This document shows, in pieces, positions 1 through 11,557 of a stretch of 64,000 bases of DNA. The translations under genes and the position numbers were made by a program. Below the pieces are notes generated by a model. It was not told the origin of the DNA and made no database searches. It saw nothing but the letters and a program-made list of their open reading frames with translations. The first letter of the stretch is position 1. Each line of letters begins with the position of its first letter. The stretch is taken from NCBI GenBank assembly GCA_963281155.1, contig CAUJLY010000003.1, positions 1,736,001 to 1,800,000 of the forward strand. The letters run 5' to 3'. This DNA is from Rhabditophanes sp. KR3021 (lineage: Eukaryota > Nematoda > Chromadorea > Rhabditida > Alloionematidae).

Positions 1-1300
1 AACCAGTCTGCATTATTTTGAGTTCAATCAGTGTTTTAAGGATATTGAGATTTGGTTTGGAGATCTGAATGTAATCCTGCAAAATCCGCAAGATATCAAT
101 GCACCCGCTTTTACACTCAAAAATGAAAGTATGCTTTTAAATACACAATAATTGAAATTGTGATAATTATAAAATTGTCGTGCAATTGTGCAGATAGTTT
201 TTAAAGTAACCAATACACCTTTTCGAGACTTCTTTTTTATCATTGCCTTGCAGGGGGTCTAACCAAATGAGATTTTAAGTTTCTACATAAGAGCGTTGAT
301 TAATGTAAGCCTATTTTGACACTTATAAACACAGTACACAAAATATTCTTTCTACCACTTGTGGTCTTCCCTATTAGTCATCCTAGCAAGCAAACCACTT
401 GATTTTATAAATATGCCACTAGGCTCAGTTTTTCTAGTTCTAGAAACTGGTGCAACAGTTTTTTTAGAAATACAGTTTAAGACTCATTCCTGGAGCAAGT
501 CTGGGAAAAGTCAAGGTCTCCGACCCTTTATATCTCTGCCCTCGGAGTAATATGTATTTTATAAACATTCTGTTAATGCAGTTTGAAAGCCACTGTATTT
601 TATACCTAAATCATCAAACAGATCTTCGATATCTCTTTTCTGCTGGGCAGGGGAGGCATTTAAATATCTCACAAAAAAACTTTCAGACTAAGATACTAAT
701 TTACGGAATTTCAGATTTAGCTATAAGGAAATAGAGCCTTTCCGTGTAGTAGCATTGTCAATCGGCGCAAGCTTCGGTAGTTAAATGTGCTATTTCCCAT
801 AGAGTTCTTGCCACAAAATAATGTCTCCTTTAATAATGCTGGTCACATTTTTCGTTTTACTTTTCCTATTACATACCATGTAAGCAAAATTGTGTGATAA
901 AAAATAATCAACAAAATACCTCTTTTGCAAAAATTAACAATAAACAAAATTAAAGAAAGAAGACCCGTCACAAATGCATTTATATAATATGTAAGTGTGA
1001 TCAAGCTTCTTCCATGCAAGACGTTCGAGCATATACATATCGCTACTGTTGTGTTATTTGAATTTAAGTATTTATTATTTGAATATTAGTTTTTTATATG
1101 TTTATTTGTATGTGATTTTGATATATATCTAACCTTATTTGTTATAACTAACGTCTTACCTTGCTTGTGCTGTATGTTTCCCCTCTGCTCCCCGAAACAT
1201 TAACCAAACTATATCGAGTTGGAAAAAGCTTTCTTTTAACAGATATACACACTTGTTTGTCGTTTTTTATTCTTACGTAACCACACATTTATTTTAAGGG
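1..1300. other. Left-edge intergenic stretch, no gene recognised
   Basis: Open frames here are short, lack domain character and show no matching splice pairs. The last 200 bases before 1301 are T-rich and probably hold the promoter and outron of the acetyl-CoA hydrolase gene. I see no tRNA or snRNA that I can support. Confidence 0.5.
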
Positions 1301-2805
1301 ATGAGTTGCTTATCATTTGTGAGCCAATTTAAACCTATCTCTAGACAATATCACAATGCTGTTAGTCTTGAAAGTGCATGTAAGATATTACAAGTTCCAC
1401 TAAACAAGACTAATACCCCAAACTATGTATCTTACGAACAAGCTTTGTCTTTGGTCAAAAGTGGAGACAGTTTGTATACTCAAGCTGCAGCAAATTCTCC
1501 AACACCACTATGGAAGGCACTTGTTAAGAGAATTGATACCGGTAATCTTAAGGACCTTAGTATGCACCACATCATAACAATTGGTGAGACTCCGTGGTTG
1601 AATGAACACTATTATGGTAAGTTATTTAATTCAATTTTTGTTAATTACCAACTACAGATAAAATCCGGACCAAATCATTGTTTATTTGTGGAAATGCACG
1701 TCCAGCAATCGCTCAAGGTAAAGCAGACTATATACCTATTTTCCTTTCACAAATGCCACAATATTTTTCACAGATGGAGAAAAAGTTTGATGCTTCGTTG
1801 GTGTCTGTTTCTCCTCCCGATGAACATGGATTTGTTTCTATGTCTCTCACTGTCGACTGTTCACATGCTGCTTTACAAAATTCGAAGAAAGTCATAGGAG
1901 TTGTTTCAAAGAACTTACCACGTGTATTTGGTGATGCAATTGTACACATTTCACACTTTGATGCTTTGGTGGAAGATCATTCTTATGAACCATTTGAATT
2001 ACCAGCAACAAAATACGGACCACAAGATCCCGAAACAATCATCGGAAAGTTGATTGCAGAAAATTTAGTTGATGATGGAGCAACTTTGCAATTTGGTATT
2101 GGTGGTATTCCTGATTCTGTTTGTTCCTTTTTGACTGGTCATAAGAATTTAGGTATTCATACTGAACTTCTTTGCGATGGTGTTTACGAATTGATAAGAG
2201 ATGGAGTAATTAATGGCACAAAAAAGTCATTTGATAACGGCTTGCATGTATCTTCTTTCGTAATTGGAACAAGAAGGTTATACAACCTAATGAACAATAA
2301 TCCTGAGTTTAAGTTAAAATGTTCCAGCTACACAAACAATGTAGAAATGGTAAATTTAAACTTTTAAATCGGTTGCAACTTTTTATAGGTTGCTAAAAGT
2401 AACAAAATGACCTGTGTAAATTCGTGTATCGAAATGGACCTGACAGGGCAAATCGTTTCAGATTCCATCGGTTACAAGTTCTACAGTGGCTTTGGTGGTC
2501 AAGTTGATTTTATCACCGGTGCCGGAATGTCATACGACAACAAAGGAAAAGCCATTATTGCGATGACTTCCAGAACTCCAAAAGGAATCTCCAAAATTGT
2601 ACCAGTCATCACGGAAGGTAGCGGTGTCGTCACAAACAGAGGTTTAACTAAGTATGTCGTCACGGAACACGGAATCGCCAATTTATTCGGAAAAACCATT
2701 GCGCAAAGAGCTTATGAGTTAATTAATATTTCTCATCCTGATGATAGAGACAAACTAGAAAAGGCTACTTTCAAACGTCTTAAGTGTATGCCATCAAAGG
2801 ATTAA
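1301..2805 (+). CDS. Acetyl-CoA hydrolase / CoA-transferase family protein
   Basis: Three exons (1301-1616, 1658-2349, 2389-2805) join in frame to 474 residues, a normal length for the acetyl-CoA hydrolase/transferase family. The first ATG opens a short basic, hydroxylated N-terminus (SQFKPISRQYHN) that could target mitochondria. Family signatures include the glycine-rich QFGIGGIPD and the C-terminal TEGSGVVTNRG and YVVTEHGIANLFG blocks. Enzymes of this family cleave acetyl-CoA to acetate and CoA or move CoA between acids; the C. elegans member affects acetyl-CoA levels. Both introns are about 40 bases with GT and AG ends, so the gene looks intact. Hydrolase versus transferase activity cannot be told from sequence. 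Confidence 0.93.
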
Positions 2806-3439
2806 TAAGTAAGGTATCCAATCGTAGATTTTTTTAATATAAAAGTATTCTTATTAAAAATAAACTCTACCATTTAATTAACTGAAAAGTAAACTCTTAC
2901 TCGCTGAATTATTGATACACACAAAAATTATATGCATCATTTCGATAGTGATTACGAATTTTAATACGATTTTTAAAAAAATACCTATTAAAACACCATT
3001 TCGTAATTATTACATTTTGAAGTTTTGTTGAATTGGCAAAGCAAGAGCCATTAATTGAGTATTTAATTAATTATTTGCTTTAATAAATCAAATGCATTTA
3101 AAAAAGTTCGAATCCATAAAAGATAAATTTAAAATACCAGATAATGACAAATACATTTGTTAACAGTCTTTATTCTCTCGTCTACTTGGAGAAATCAGAT
3201 ACACTTACATTGCAATATTTGATAGTTGATTAATGTGTTAGTACTTTTTAAATACAACTAAGTTGTATTTTATTTTATAAAAGCTAACAGGTATTTAAAG
3301 GAGTTATTAAGAAGTTTATTTATATAATAGAGAAATAGAAAAGTCAATACAGAATTAAATTAATAATAATCAGGGGTGGAAATGCCTCCCTTTAGGGTGT
3401 ATTCCCTACTTTGGCAGATTTAAAAAAAAATGCTTAATA
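2806..3439. other. Intergenic, no gene seen
   Basis: AT-rich spacer between convergent genes. It should carry both 3' UTRs. A B-box-like GTTCGAATCC near 3107 has no tRNA fold around it. Confidence 0.5.
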
Positions 3440-5074
3440 TTAATTATGATAATAGCCCAATCCAAACTCATCAGAACCATCAGAATCATTGTACATAGCA
3501 TCATATTCATCATAATAATCATAATAATTTCCAAATTCGTTAACATCATTATCAGTATCCAAATCAGTATCGTCAGTGTCAAATAAGCATGTTTCAACAA
3601 AAGCATGTATTTCTTTGTATAATTCCAAATCGGCAATTGTCCTCACATAAACTTTTCTATCTATATTTGTCCGTCTAACTCCAAAAACACAAATGTTGTT
3701 GAAGGTAATTTTGGAACCATCTTCCTGATCAATAAAAATACAATCATTGTTCGTTTTAGCAGCTGCGATTTTCTGAACCACAACTCTTACAGAAGTTGGT
3801 ATTATCAATTGAGCTTTGATCGAACGAGCAATGATAACTTCAAGATTTGTAAAATCAGTAAAACATTTGCCACTTTCTTCTTTTTCTACCCCTCCAATGC
3901 CAAGAGCTTTTATGTTTGGGTATCTTTCAGCTATTTGCTTTGCAAAAGGCATTGTAAGATACGGATCTAACGTAGCCTTGATAAACGATAACGTGTTTGG
4001 CGCTGAAAGCAAAATATTTTGACACAATTTTCGGGAATCAACGTCATAAGATTCAAATTTAAGGAAAACATAAATTTGTTGTAAATTGATACTTGAGAAA
4101 CTTTCTTCACTTAAGGTGCTAATATACAATTTTTCCTGAAATGGTGATTTTGATTGTTTTTCCAATTTCTCATTGTGAGGCGTGATTATGTATGTGCTTG
4201 TATCATATATATCGGAAAAAGAAGGCTTTTGTAAGCAGGGTACTTTGAGATTCTTTAATTTCAAATCATTTATTAATTTGATTGCATAATTATAGAAATA
4301 AAAATTTCTAGGAACCCGATGCCAATTAAAACTAAATTCAAATTCAACAGGATCCAATTTTGAGATCATGGTAGTTAGTTCCTGGGCATCTTCTTCAGAA
4401 ATCGTTGAATTATGTGGATTTAATCTAATATTAATTACTTCCAGATTTTTGAAATTCCAAGACATGGTGGGAAAAGACTTGTGCATTTCTAAAAGATTGT
4501 CGTATTTTAAAGTGAAGCGAGTAATTTGATCTGGATTCATGAAAGTGATAAGGTAATAAAAAAGATTGCATAATTCTTTTTTCTCATTATACTTATCGGA
4601 TCCCTCTTGTTGAAACTCCATTGATTTAAAATTGGGGAATTTGTGAAGAATCAATTTGATGGCTTCAAGTGTTTTCATCAAGAACGACCCCTCGTCATTT
4701 AATTTAGTTTTTGATAAACCGTGAATATAATCACGTTCTTTATCGAATTTACAATCAAAACAAATTCTCAAGCAATCTCCATATAGCATATTCGGTAGAG
4801 TTAAGTTTTCAATTTCTTCTTTTAATTCAGAATGCGTTAAATAATTTGGCCCTTGATGTAATTTGCAACAAAATATACCGTCATCCAAACGATAATTAGA
4901 AATGGTAAGTTTAAAATTTGAGTGTTCCATTGAATTTCTATCAAAAGTTTTCCATTCGATCAACCGATACATGTTACGACACGTTTTCCGAAGGGCAATC
5001 ATCGTGTCATATTTGTTGACGCATCTCTCAAAAAGATAGGGGAGATTTAGGACAATCTTCATGCTCTTCTTCAT
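3440..5074 (-). CDS. F-box-like single-exon protein
   Basis: A 544-residue intronless frame starting from an ATG. The first 45 residues (NLPYLFERCVNKYDTMIAL, then RKTCRNMYRLIE) have the look of an F-box: a hydrophobic-Pro start, a mid helix and a C-R-x-M/L pair. The middle has scattered leucine and asparagine periodicity like an irregular leucine-rich substrate-binding region. The last 40 residues are a very acidic Asp/Tyr/Asn run ending near GLGYYHN. F-box proteins link SKP1-cullin ubiquitin ligases to substrates and are greatly expanded in nematodes. The assignment rests on the N-terminal pattern and is not certain; the rest is unrecognised. Coding potential is good because a 1.6-kb open frame is not expected by chance in AT-rich DNA. 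Confidence 0.72.
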   Translation of the reverse strand: MKKSMKIVLNLPYLFERCVNKYDTMIALRKTCRNMYRLIEWKTFDRNSMEHSNFKLTISNYRLDDGIFCCKLHQGPNYLTHSELKEEIENLTLPNMLYGDCLRICFDCKFDKERDYIHGLSKTKLNDEGSFLMKTLEAIKLILHKFPNFKSMEFQQEGSDKYNEKKELCNLFYYLITFMNPDQITRFTLKYDNLLEMHKSFPTMSWNFKNLEVINIRLNPHNSTISEEDAQELTTMISKLDPVEFEFSFNWHRVPRNFYFYNYAIKLINDLKLKNLKVPCLQKPSFSDIYDTSTYIITPHNEKLEKQSKSPFQEKLYISTLSEESFSSINLQQIYVFLKFESYDVDSRKLCQNILLSAPNTLSFIKATLDPYLTMPFAKQIAERYPNIKALGIGGVEKEESGKCFTDFTNLEVIIARSIKAQLIIPTSVRVVVQKIAAAKTNNDCIFIDQEDGSKITFNNICVFGVRRTNIDRKVYVRTIADLELYKEIHAFVETCLFDTDDTDLDTDNDVNEFGNYYDYYDEYDAMYNDSDGSDEFGLGYYHN

Positions 5075-5759
5075 GTTGAATCTAAAATTGAAAAAATAAC
5101 AAATGATATGAAGTTTACAGCATGGCGCGAGTATATAATACTAACGATTTGCACGAACTTATATTTTAGTAACATTACGATCAAAATGCTTACAGTGAAA
5201 AAAACACAATGTCGTGATGAGAAATATCAACAGTTCGCAGGACTGCCTGTTAAGAGCAGCCTTGGTAAAGTATCAATTGGCAGTATTACTGTTCATATCT
5301 ATTGTAATACAAGCAGATAACACTTTTTGAAGTCTGTGTAAATATACAAGGTTAAAATTAATCGACTAAAAAACAAGTGTTTAGTTTACAAGTATTTTAT
5401 TGCAAAAGAAGATATGTCTGATGGCAAAAGGAGTGTTGAAAGATATGGAATAAACAGTTTAAAATGACGCAGAAATTTGCACAGTGGGATAAGATATAGT
5501 TAATTATATGCAAATTTACTTAGCAGATCATCAGAAAATAAATAGTTAGATTAATCTTTTAATGAATTTACGTCGAGGCCGAATATGTACTTAAAACATT
5601 TAACAAATTAGACAATAAACCTTTTATTAAATTATATCCAAATAGTCACAGATGTATTTAGATTGGAAATTTGTAGTCTTCTTTGAAGTATAACAATAAG
5701 TAAAATATAATTTATTAAAAAATCACAACCGGTTTGACAATATGTATATTGTTATATAT
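5075..5759. other. Intergenic, no gene seen
   Basis: Spacer between two minus-strand genes. It probably holds the promoter of the F-box-like gene and the 3' UTR of the PDZ gene. A short plus-strand open frame (5108-5320) has no recognisable content. Confidence 0.45.
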
Positions 5760-8700
5760 TTATTTTTGTAATTTTTTAATATTGATTGTTATAGGCCCTT
5801 CAGGAAGTGTTTTAAGATATTTCCAAGCTTCAAGGTATGTGATAGATTGAAATGACATAGTTTCAATAGAGGTAATGATATCTCCAACAGAGATTAAGTT
5901 GCTTTTCGAAGCTTCTCCTCCTAGGAAAAGTCTTTTGACAAAAATTGGGCGGATGCCAAGTAAAGAATCAGACCCACCATCAATACTTAGGCCTACTCCG
6001 ATTGCAGTCTTCTTAAGAACAACACTTTCAATAGAATTCGAATAGACACAAGTATTAGGATCTTTTGCAAAAGTGTCATTTATACTATTATACTGATTTT
6101 CCATTTTAAACCTCTTCAGACTATTAAATCTCCCCGCTACAACTGAAACCACTTGCGCCGGAGCTTTCAAAGCACTTCTAGCATCCGCTGCACTCATCTT
6201 TGATGTCGACTGCCCTTGTATATAGAATAAACTATCTCCCTTTGCGAGTGTTCCTTCTCGGTCTGCTACACTTCCTGTTATCACTTTTTGAACTGTGATC
6301 ACTGAGTGAGAGGTAGTTGATTCTGCTCCTGTTAAAATTATGCCGACGCTGCCATCTATTATGTTTGCTACACGCTGCATTGATATGTTGTAGATGTCGT
6401 AGTCTTCGAATTTGTCTTGTAATAGCTTTTTTATTGTAATCAGTTGTTGAGAGAAGTCTAAGTTTTGTTCAATTGAGTCTTCTTCGATTAAATCTAAATT
6501 TAGTTTATTTGCATCTTCTCTAATTAAATTCAATTTATTTGCATCTTCTCTAATTAAATTAAATTTATTTGCATCTTCTCTAATTAAATTCAATTTATTT
6601 GCATCTTCTCTAATTAAATTCAATTTATTTGCATCTTCTCTAATTAAATGTAACATTTGCGAATCTTTTCTAATTAAATTTTGATCAAAATTTATTCTGC
6701 TCGAATCCTTTGTTATTTCTTTTTCAAAATCTCTCTTTTCCGCCTTAGCCAAACGATCAGGCATAACTGGCATTTGAAAACTTTCAATCTTCTGTATCGG
6801 AACAGAATAAATTGTTTCGTTTTCTGGAACCGTCTCAACACCAAACTCGATCTCGGCAAAACTTTCTAAATCATCTTCCGTCAAGACATTCGAATCAATT
6901 TCGATAAAAGATCCCTTAGTCTCTGGGAAACTAGATTTGCTTGTCTTCTTTTCCTCTTGCGAGATATTCGCTCTATCCTTCTCAATTAAAGATCTTAATG
7001 CTGGGGAAATGGTGGACTGTAATGGAGAAGGCTCTCTGTATTTTTCTACTAATTCTTTGTAACGATTGTCTGAAGTTGGATAAAACTGGTCCTCTTTATT
7101 GTTGTTGTTCTGCTCTGAGTTGCTCTTTTTTAATACAAAGTAATCATCGATGATGGTTACTTCTTCGATTGATGGTGCATTTGTTTGAAACATGTCCAAA
7201 TTATTTTTGGTGTAATCAGTTTCTTCATCATCGTGGTGATGAATGTTTCCCGATTGAAATTGTTGGATTAGGGAGGAAACTGTTGCAAAAGGTTTAGACT
7301 GCAATTGTTCTGCACAGGGTAGTTGATCCTCTTTGCAAGTTTCATTTAAATTGTTTTGCTCAGAGGCTCGATTAAATAATCTATGACTTTTAAGGCAATT
7401 TGCATCATTATCTTGACTGAAAAACTTAGGCTTAGGTGGAACGATAGGTTTAGATGGTCCGATTGTGATTTTATTCAAAAAGGTTGTTGAACTAGAAAAA
7501 GAGTATTAACATTTACGTTTGAAATATAATCCCTAAAATACATATATTTATATATTAGTAACATACCTTTTTGACATCTTGCAATCCATATAGCCATATA
7601 TAGAACTAGGACAATTCCGACTTTTAAAATAGCAATCAGCCTTTTCACTAATCATATCGGATTTAGTATCAGCAGATATGTTTTTGTAACGATTTGTGGT
7701 TGAAGCTAAAAAGAGTCCAATTATGTATGAAAAATAGTAGCGAAGGGTGTGTTGTCAAATGTGATAGGATACCTCCCCAGTTCTAATAAAAATATCATAT
7801 ATCAATAGATATTAAAAGTTTCACACTCTACTAAATCTGCCTCCACCTTATTTTTTGGTATCTCATAAAAAAGAGACACACAATTTTGAATGAAAACTTA
7901 CTTAGTAACTTTGATTGTTGTTGTCCAGCAAAGTTAGTAGTAGCCTTGACAGTTGTCCGTAAAGCTTGATTGAAATTATCATTATGAAAACCAGAGTCTT
8001 CGCTGTGAGTAGGAGAGTGGTAGTCTGGAGTTGTAGAAGAATGATCAGAAGATATTGACATCACTCCTAATGAATTTGAGTTGAAGGTAGATTTGATAAT
8101 AATATTACTTTTGTCAAATGAAAATGGCGTAGATGGTTCAGTGACATTAGAAAGACCATCTTTATTGGTACAATTATTTATTGTCACACATTTAGACTTA
8201 TTCATTGTTAATGGTGGTGGTTTTAATGTTGTTTCTAGAAAAAAGGAGCAATTTAGGGATATATTTTTAATAACAAATTTACCACTAAACGTTTCTTCGC
8301 AATATGGTTCGTTTAAATATTGAGGAATATGAGCAAGTTGGAGAGTTAGTTTTGGAAAGTTCGGTGAAACTGAAAATACTTCATTTAAAAAATGAGTTAC
8401 TTGTTAGAGACAATACCCGGTCTTATTGTTTCGTATTCGTGCTCTTCGACAGTCCTTTCTTTTGAGGGGATATCGAGATTATGAAGGTTGTTGTTGTGAC
8501 GGTATGATTTAGAGGTATCGTCCAATTTATACAAATCATATGTATCACAACCACTATAATTAAATAATATTAAGTGAGATAAACTTAAATATGATTAGAT
8601 TGAGGGTTTGTTGGTTAAGGAAGGGGGAAGTTAACGTCTTTTTAATAATAATCATTTTAACAATAATTTTGATGATAATTCATCAATTAAACAAAATTGA

Positions 8701-10627
8701 TGGATCTTTTTGTTGAAAAGAATAAATTGCATTAGAATAAATTGTAATGTCACTGTCATTTGTCTTCTTTTTAATAATAAAAATTTAAACGGTACCTTTT
8801 ATAAGGGCTCGACAAAATAAGACTCAAAGAAAGAGGAGCTTTTTGAAAAAGTGTTAAACATTGTACGCGTCTACAGTCATGTACATTAACACCATTGATG
8901 GCCCAAATACGATCGCCTGCCTTAATTCCTTTGACAAATGAAATTGATGCTTCATCTACTTCATCCACAGTTACACACAAAACTCTGAAAATAAATATCT
9001 TTATTGATAAGTATGTGTTTAGTTTAAGAGGCAAACTTGACAACAAGTAGAAGGTTACTCCTAAATGATTCAGTTTTGTCTATTAAAGACCACTTAACAA
9101 TTTTTAAATTATTATTTTTTAACATTACCTTTCGTCAATTTGATCACTTTCAATAGCAACTCCCAGCCCTAACCTTTCTGAATAACTGTTTCTAGTAAGA
9201 CAAACAACCCTCTGATTACACTCCATAACTCTATTTGATTTTTTTATTAAAACTTTCTGTATCAAAGGTAGGTATCGTTTGGGGGTAGTGGTGGTTGTTT
9301 CTACTTTTTTGGTAGAAAGTTTGTTCTTTCTGGCTTGGTGGGTTTTATATGTTAATCCGGAGCTTTGTATTTTATTTGTTTTATCTAGAGATTGGTTTTG
9401 GCAAAAATGGGCATTCTAAAATATAGAAACTAGTTATATCAAAAGAAGATCAGAAAAGTTTATGAAGCGTTTGAATAGAAGAATATGTTGTCCACCACCA
9501 TCAACCAATTAATAATTCCAATTATGACACTATGGCATTGATAATATCTTAATTATCATAAACTTTGTTACCTAACTAAAACATTTTACTATAATAAACT
9601 TTTCCACTGATATGGGCGCCATATATATCATTCATATATTCATACCATTTATATCACCGTTTATCTATTTGTATTATGATATTCCTTGATATGATATGTA
9701 AAATATATTGTCTGTCGGTGGTATTACAAAAATAGGTGAGATTGCTTTGTGTAAGCGATCAGTCATCGTTGTTAATAAGATTAAAAACAGTCCAATGATT
9801 ATTCGAAACATAAAACAGTAATAAATATAGGTATGTGAAGGTAGTTATGCGAAGTTGCGGTTCAAAATTTAATAGACTATATAATAATATTGTATTATAT
9901 TAAATTGTATGTTGTGAATACATATATTTAATACATAATATTATACGGGATTGTATCTCCCACCTATTATCAAAAAGGGTAAATGGAATGAATGTAATTA
10001 GGCAGAAATTTCACTTAAACATGTTCTTATCCATAAAATAATTAAAATTCCGTTTTTAATTGAAAGTTTCTTATCACAACAAAGGAAAGATTTAATTATT
10101 AAAAATTCATTACCTTTTTCATTGTCGTCGAATTAAGTTTGAAAGTTGGTTGCTGGACGTTTTCGGATATTTGAATCTGACTTGAGTGGAATTCATCGTC
10201 AATACAACTGATGAGTGCTTGATTTTGAATTTTATGTGATAGCGTTAAGATTAAGCTGTAACGACCGCATTTTTTGAGAACCTTAATTGCCTCAGCATGA
10301 GTCAAACCATGCAGACTTTTGCCATTAACTGCAACAATTTCATCTCCTTAATTTTGGTGGGAATTAAAAAGAAATACGGAGGTAGTTACCTTGTTTTAAG
10401 AGATTGGAAGTTGCTGCTAAGCCTCCTGGGGAAACTGTTTTGACAAATATTCCTATATCCCCAATAGGTGAATTACTACCACCGACTATGGAAAAACCAA
10501 AATTCTTCTTTAAATTTACTTGATTAGTACTGTTAATTTTGTCTTGCTTGATGCACGCTGTAGTATTGTCAGGGGGGAAGTTTCTATATAACACAATTGT
10601 TTGTAAACGATCGAATTTAATCGGCAT
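5760..10627 (-). CDS. Four-PDZ scaffold protein (pro-IL16/PDZD2-like)
   Basis: Nine exons read from the right join in frame to 1,124 residues: 10390-10627, 10114-10346, 9129-9415, 8796-8984, 8417-8553, 8283-8369, 7902-8234, 7567-7705 and 5760-7491. PDZ1 (FGFSIVGGSNSPIGDIGIFV, split by intron 1) and PDZ2 (LGLGVAIES, split by intron 3) lie near the N-terminus. A long Ser/Asn-rich linker follows. PDZ3 (VGIILTGAES, VITVQKVITGSVADREG) and PDZ4 (IGVGLSIDGGSDSLLG, LEAWKYLKTLPEGPITI) close the protein. The PDZ4 ending is very like the last PDZ of pro-interleukin-16 and PDZD2. PDZ domains bind C-terminal peptides and assemble membrane complexes. The start ATG follows a TATCCTAG acceptor with no exon before it, so the mRNA is probably trans-spliced. 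Confidence 0.87.
6495..6655 (-). repeat. 30-bp coding tandem repeat in the PDZ gene
   Basis: Five near-identical 30-bp units inside the last PDZ exon encode a ten-residue repeat with core REDANKLNLI. Copies differ by one or two bases (one reads NKFN). Flanking sequence (IRKDSQMLHL, DLIEEDS) looks like older, diverged units. The unit is charged and likely helical, and copy number probably varies between strains. Confidence 0.9.
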
Positions 10628-11557
10628 CTAGGATATAGACATGTGTAGAAAGTTCTTGGTAAATATATTGAAATGCTCAAATAGTTGGAAATGTGAATAA
10701 CTACAATACGAATAGGTTTCGTTGTTATTTAGAAAATAGAATTGGGATGATCTTTAGAATAAAAGAAAAAACGATATAGTATTAGAAAGAACAATAGACT
10801 TTAAACTTAAATTTATATTCCTACAAAAAGAATAGTATTGAACAATGTTGATTGAAAAAGAAATTGGACTTGCAAATGTAATTAAAGTAAAATCGAGGTT
10901 CGTAGGATTACAAATTGCTGAAGCTTTAAGTAAGGTATAGGCAATTGTTGCTTAATATAAAATGGAGATGACATGTGGTGTCAGATAAATAAATACAAAC
11001 TAATATATTTATATATGGACAAGTAGTAAAAAGTTGGTGCGATTGAGGTCAAAAGTAAATCAGCATTAGGATTATGATTTGTCCGCTATCTCAAACAACT
11101 TTTTGACAGCACTAACAGAAGTAACCATCGCTGTGATTTGAGGAAGATTAAATTAAAAGAATATATTGTGTATGAATATTTTATTGATGAATGAAATAGT
11201 TCAATTATATTTAATTTAATGATCCCCAATTTGACCATTCATTCTAAGCATCAACAACACCCCGTTGATTATTTAAACCGTTCCGTAATAAAATTTTAGG
11301 ACGCGTAAAGTTCTTGTAACGAATGTTATTATGGATATCATCATATTTTACAACTCGAATTCTACCTCAGAATGTCCTTGAAGTTACACCAAGTCAAGGA
11401 TAACTACACTAATATACTTAACAATCACAATATGCAAATATATCATAACTACTAATCATTAATAATAATATCCAAATATTTGCTAATATTCAAATTTGGC
11501 GCAACATAAATAGAAGGTAACTTCCAAATATATTATTATGACAACATCTATTCAAAT
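10628..11557. other. Divergent intergenic spacer
   Basis: No coding signal seen. It separates the divergently transcribed PDZ gene and the two-TM protein gene, so it should contain both promoters. Confidence 0.45.

Noticed and set aside
28..243. 71-codon minus-strand frame at the left edge
   Set aside because: Composition is that of random AT-rich DNA; it could only be judged with sequence to the left.
640..665. A GGCAGGGGAGGCA string like part of U1 snRNA
   Set aside because: Neither the 5' splice-site-pairing end nor any other U1 stem or Sm site follows, so it is a chance match.
3100..3125. B-box-like GTTCGAATCC suggesting a tRNA gene
   Set aside because: No A box at the right distance and no cloverleaf can be drawn.
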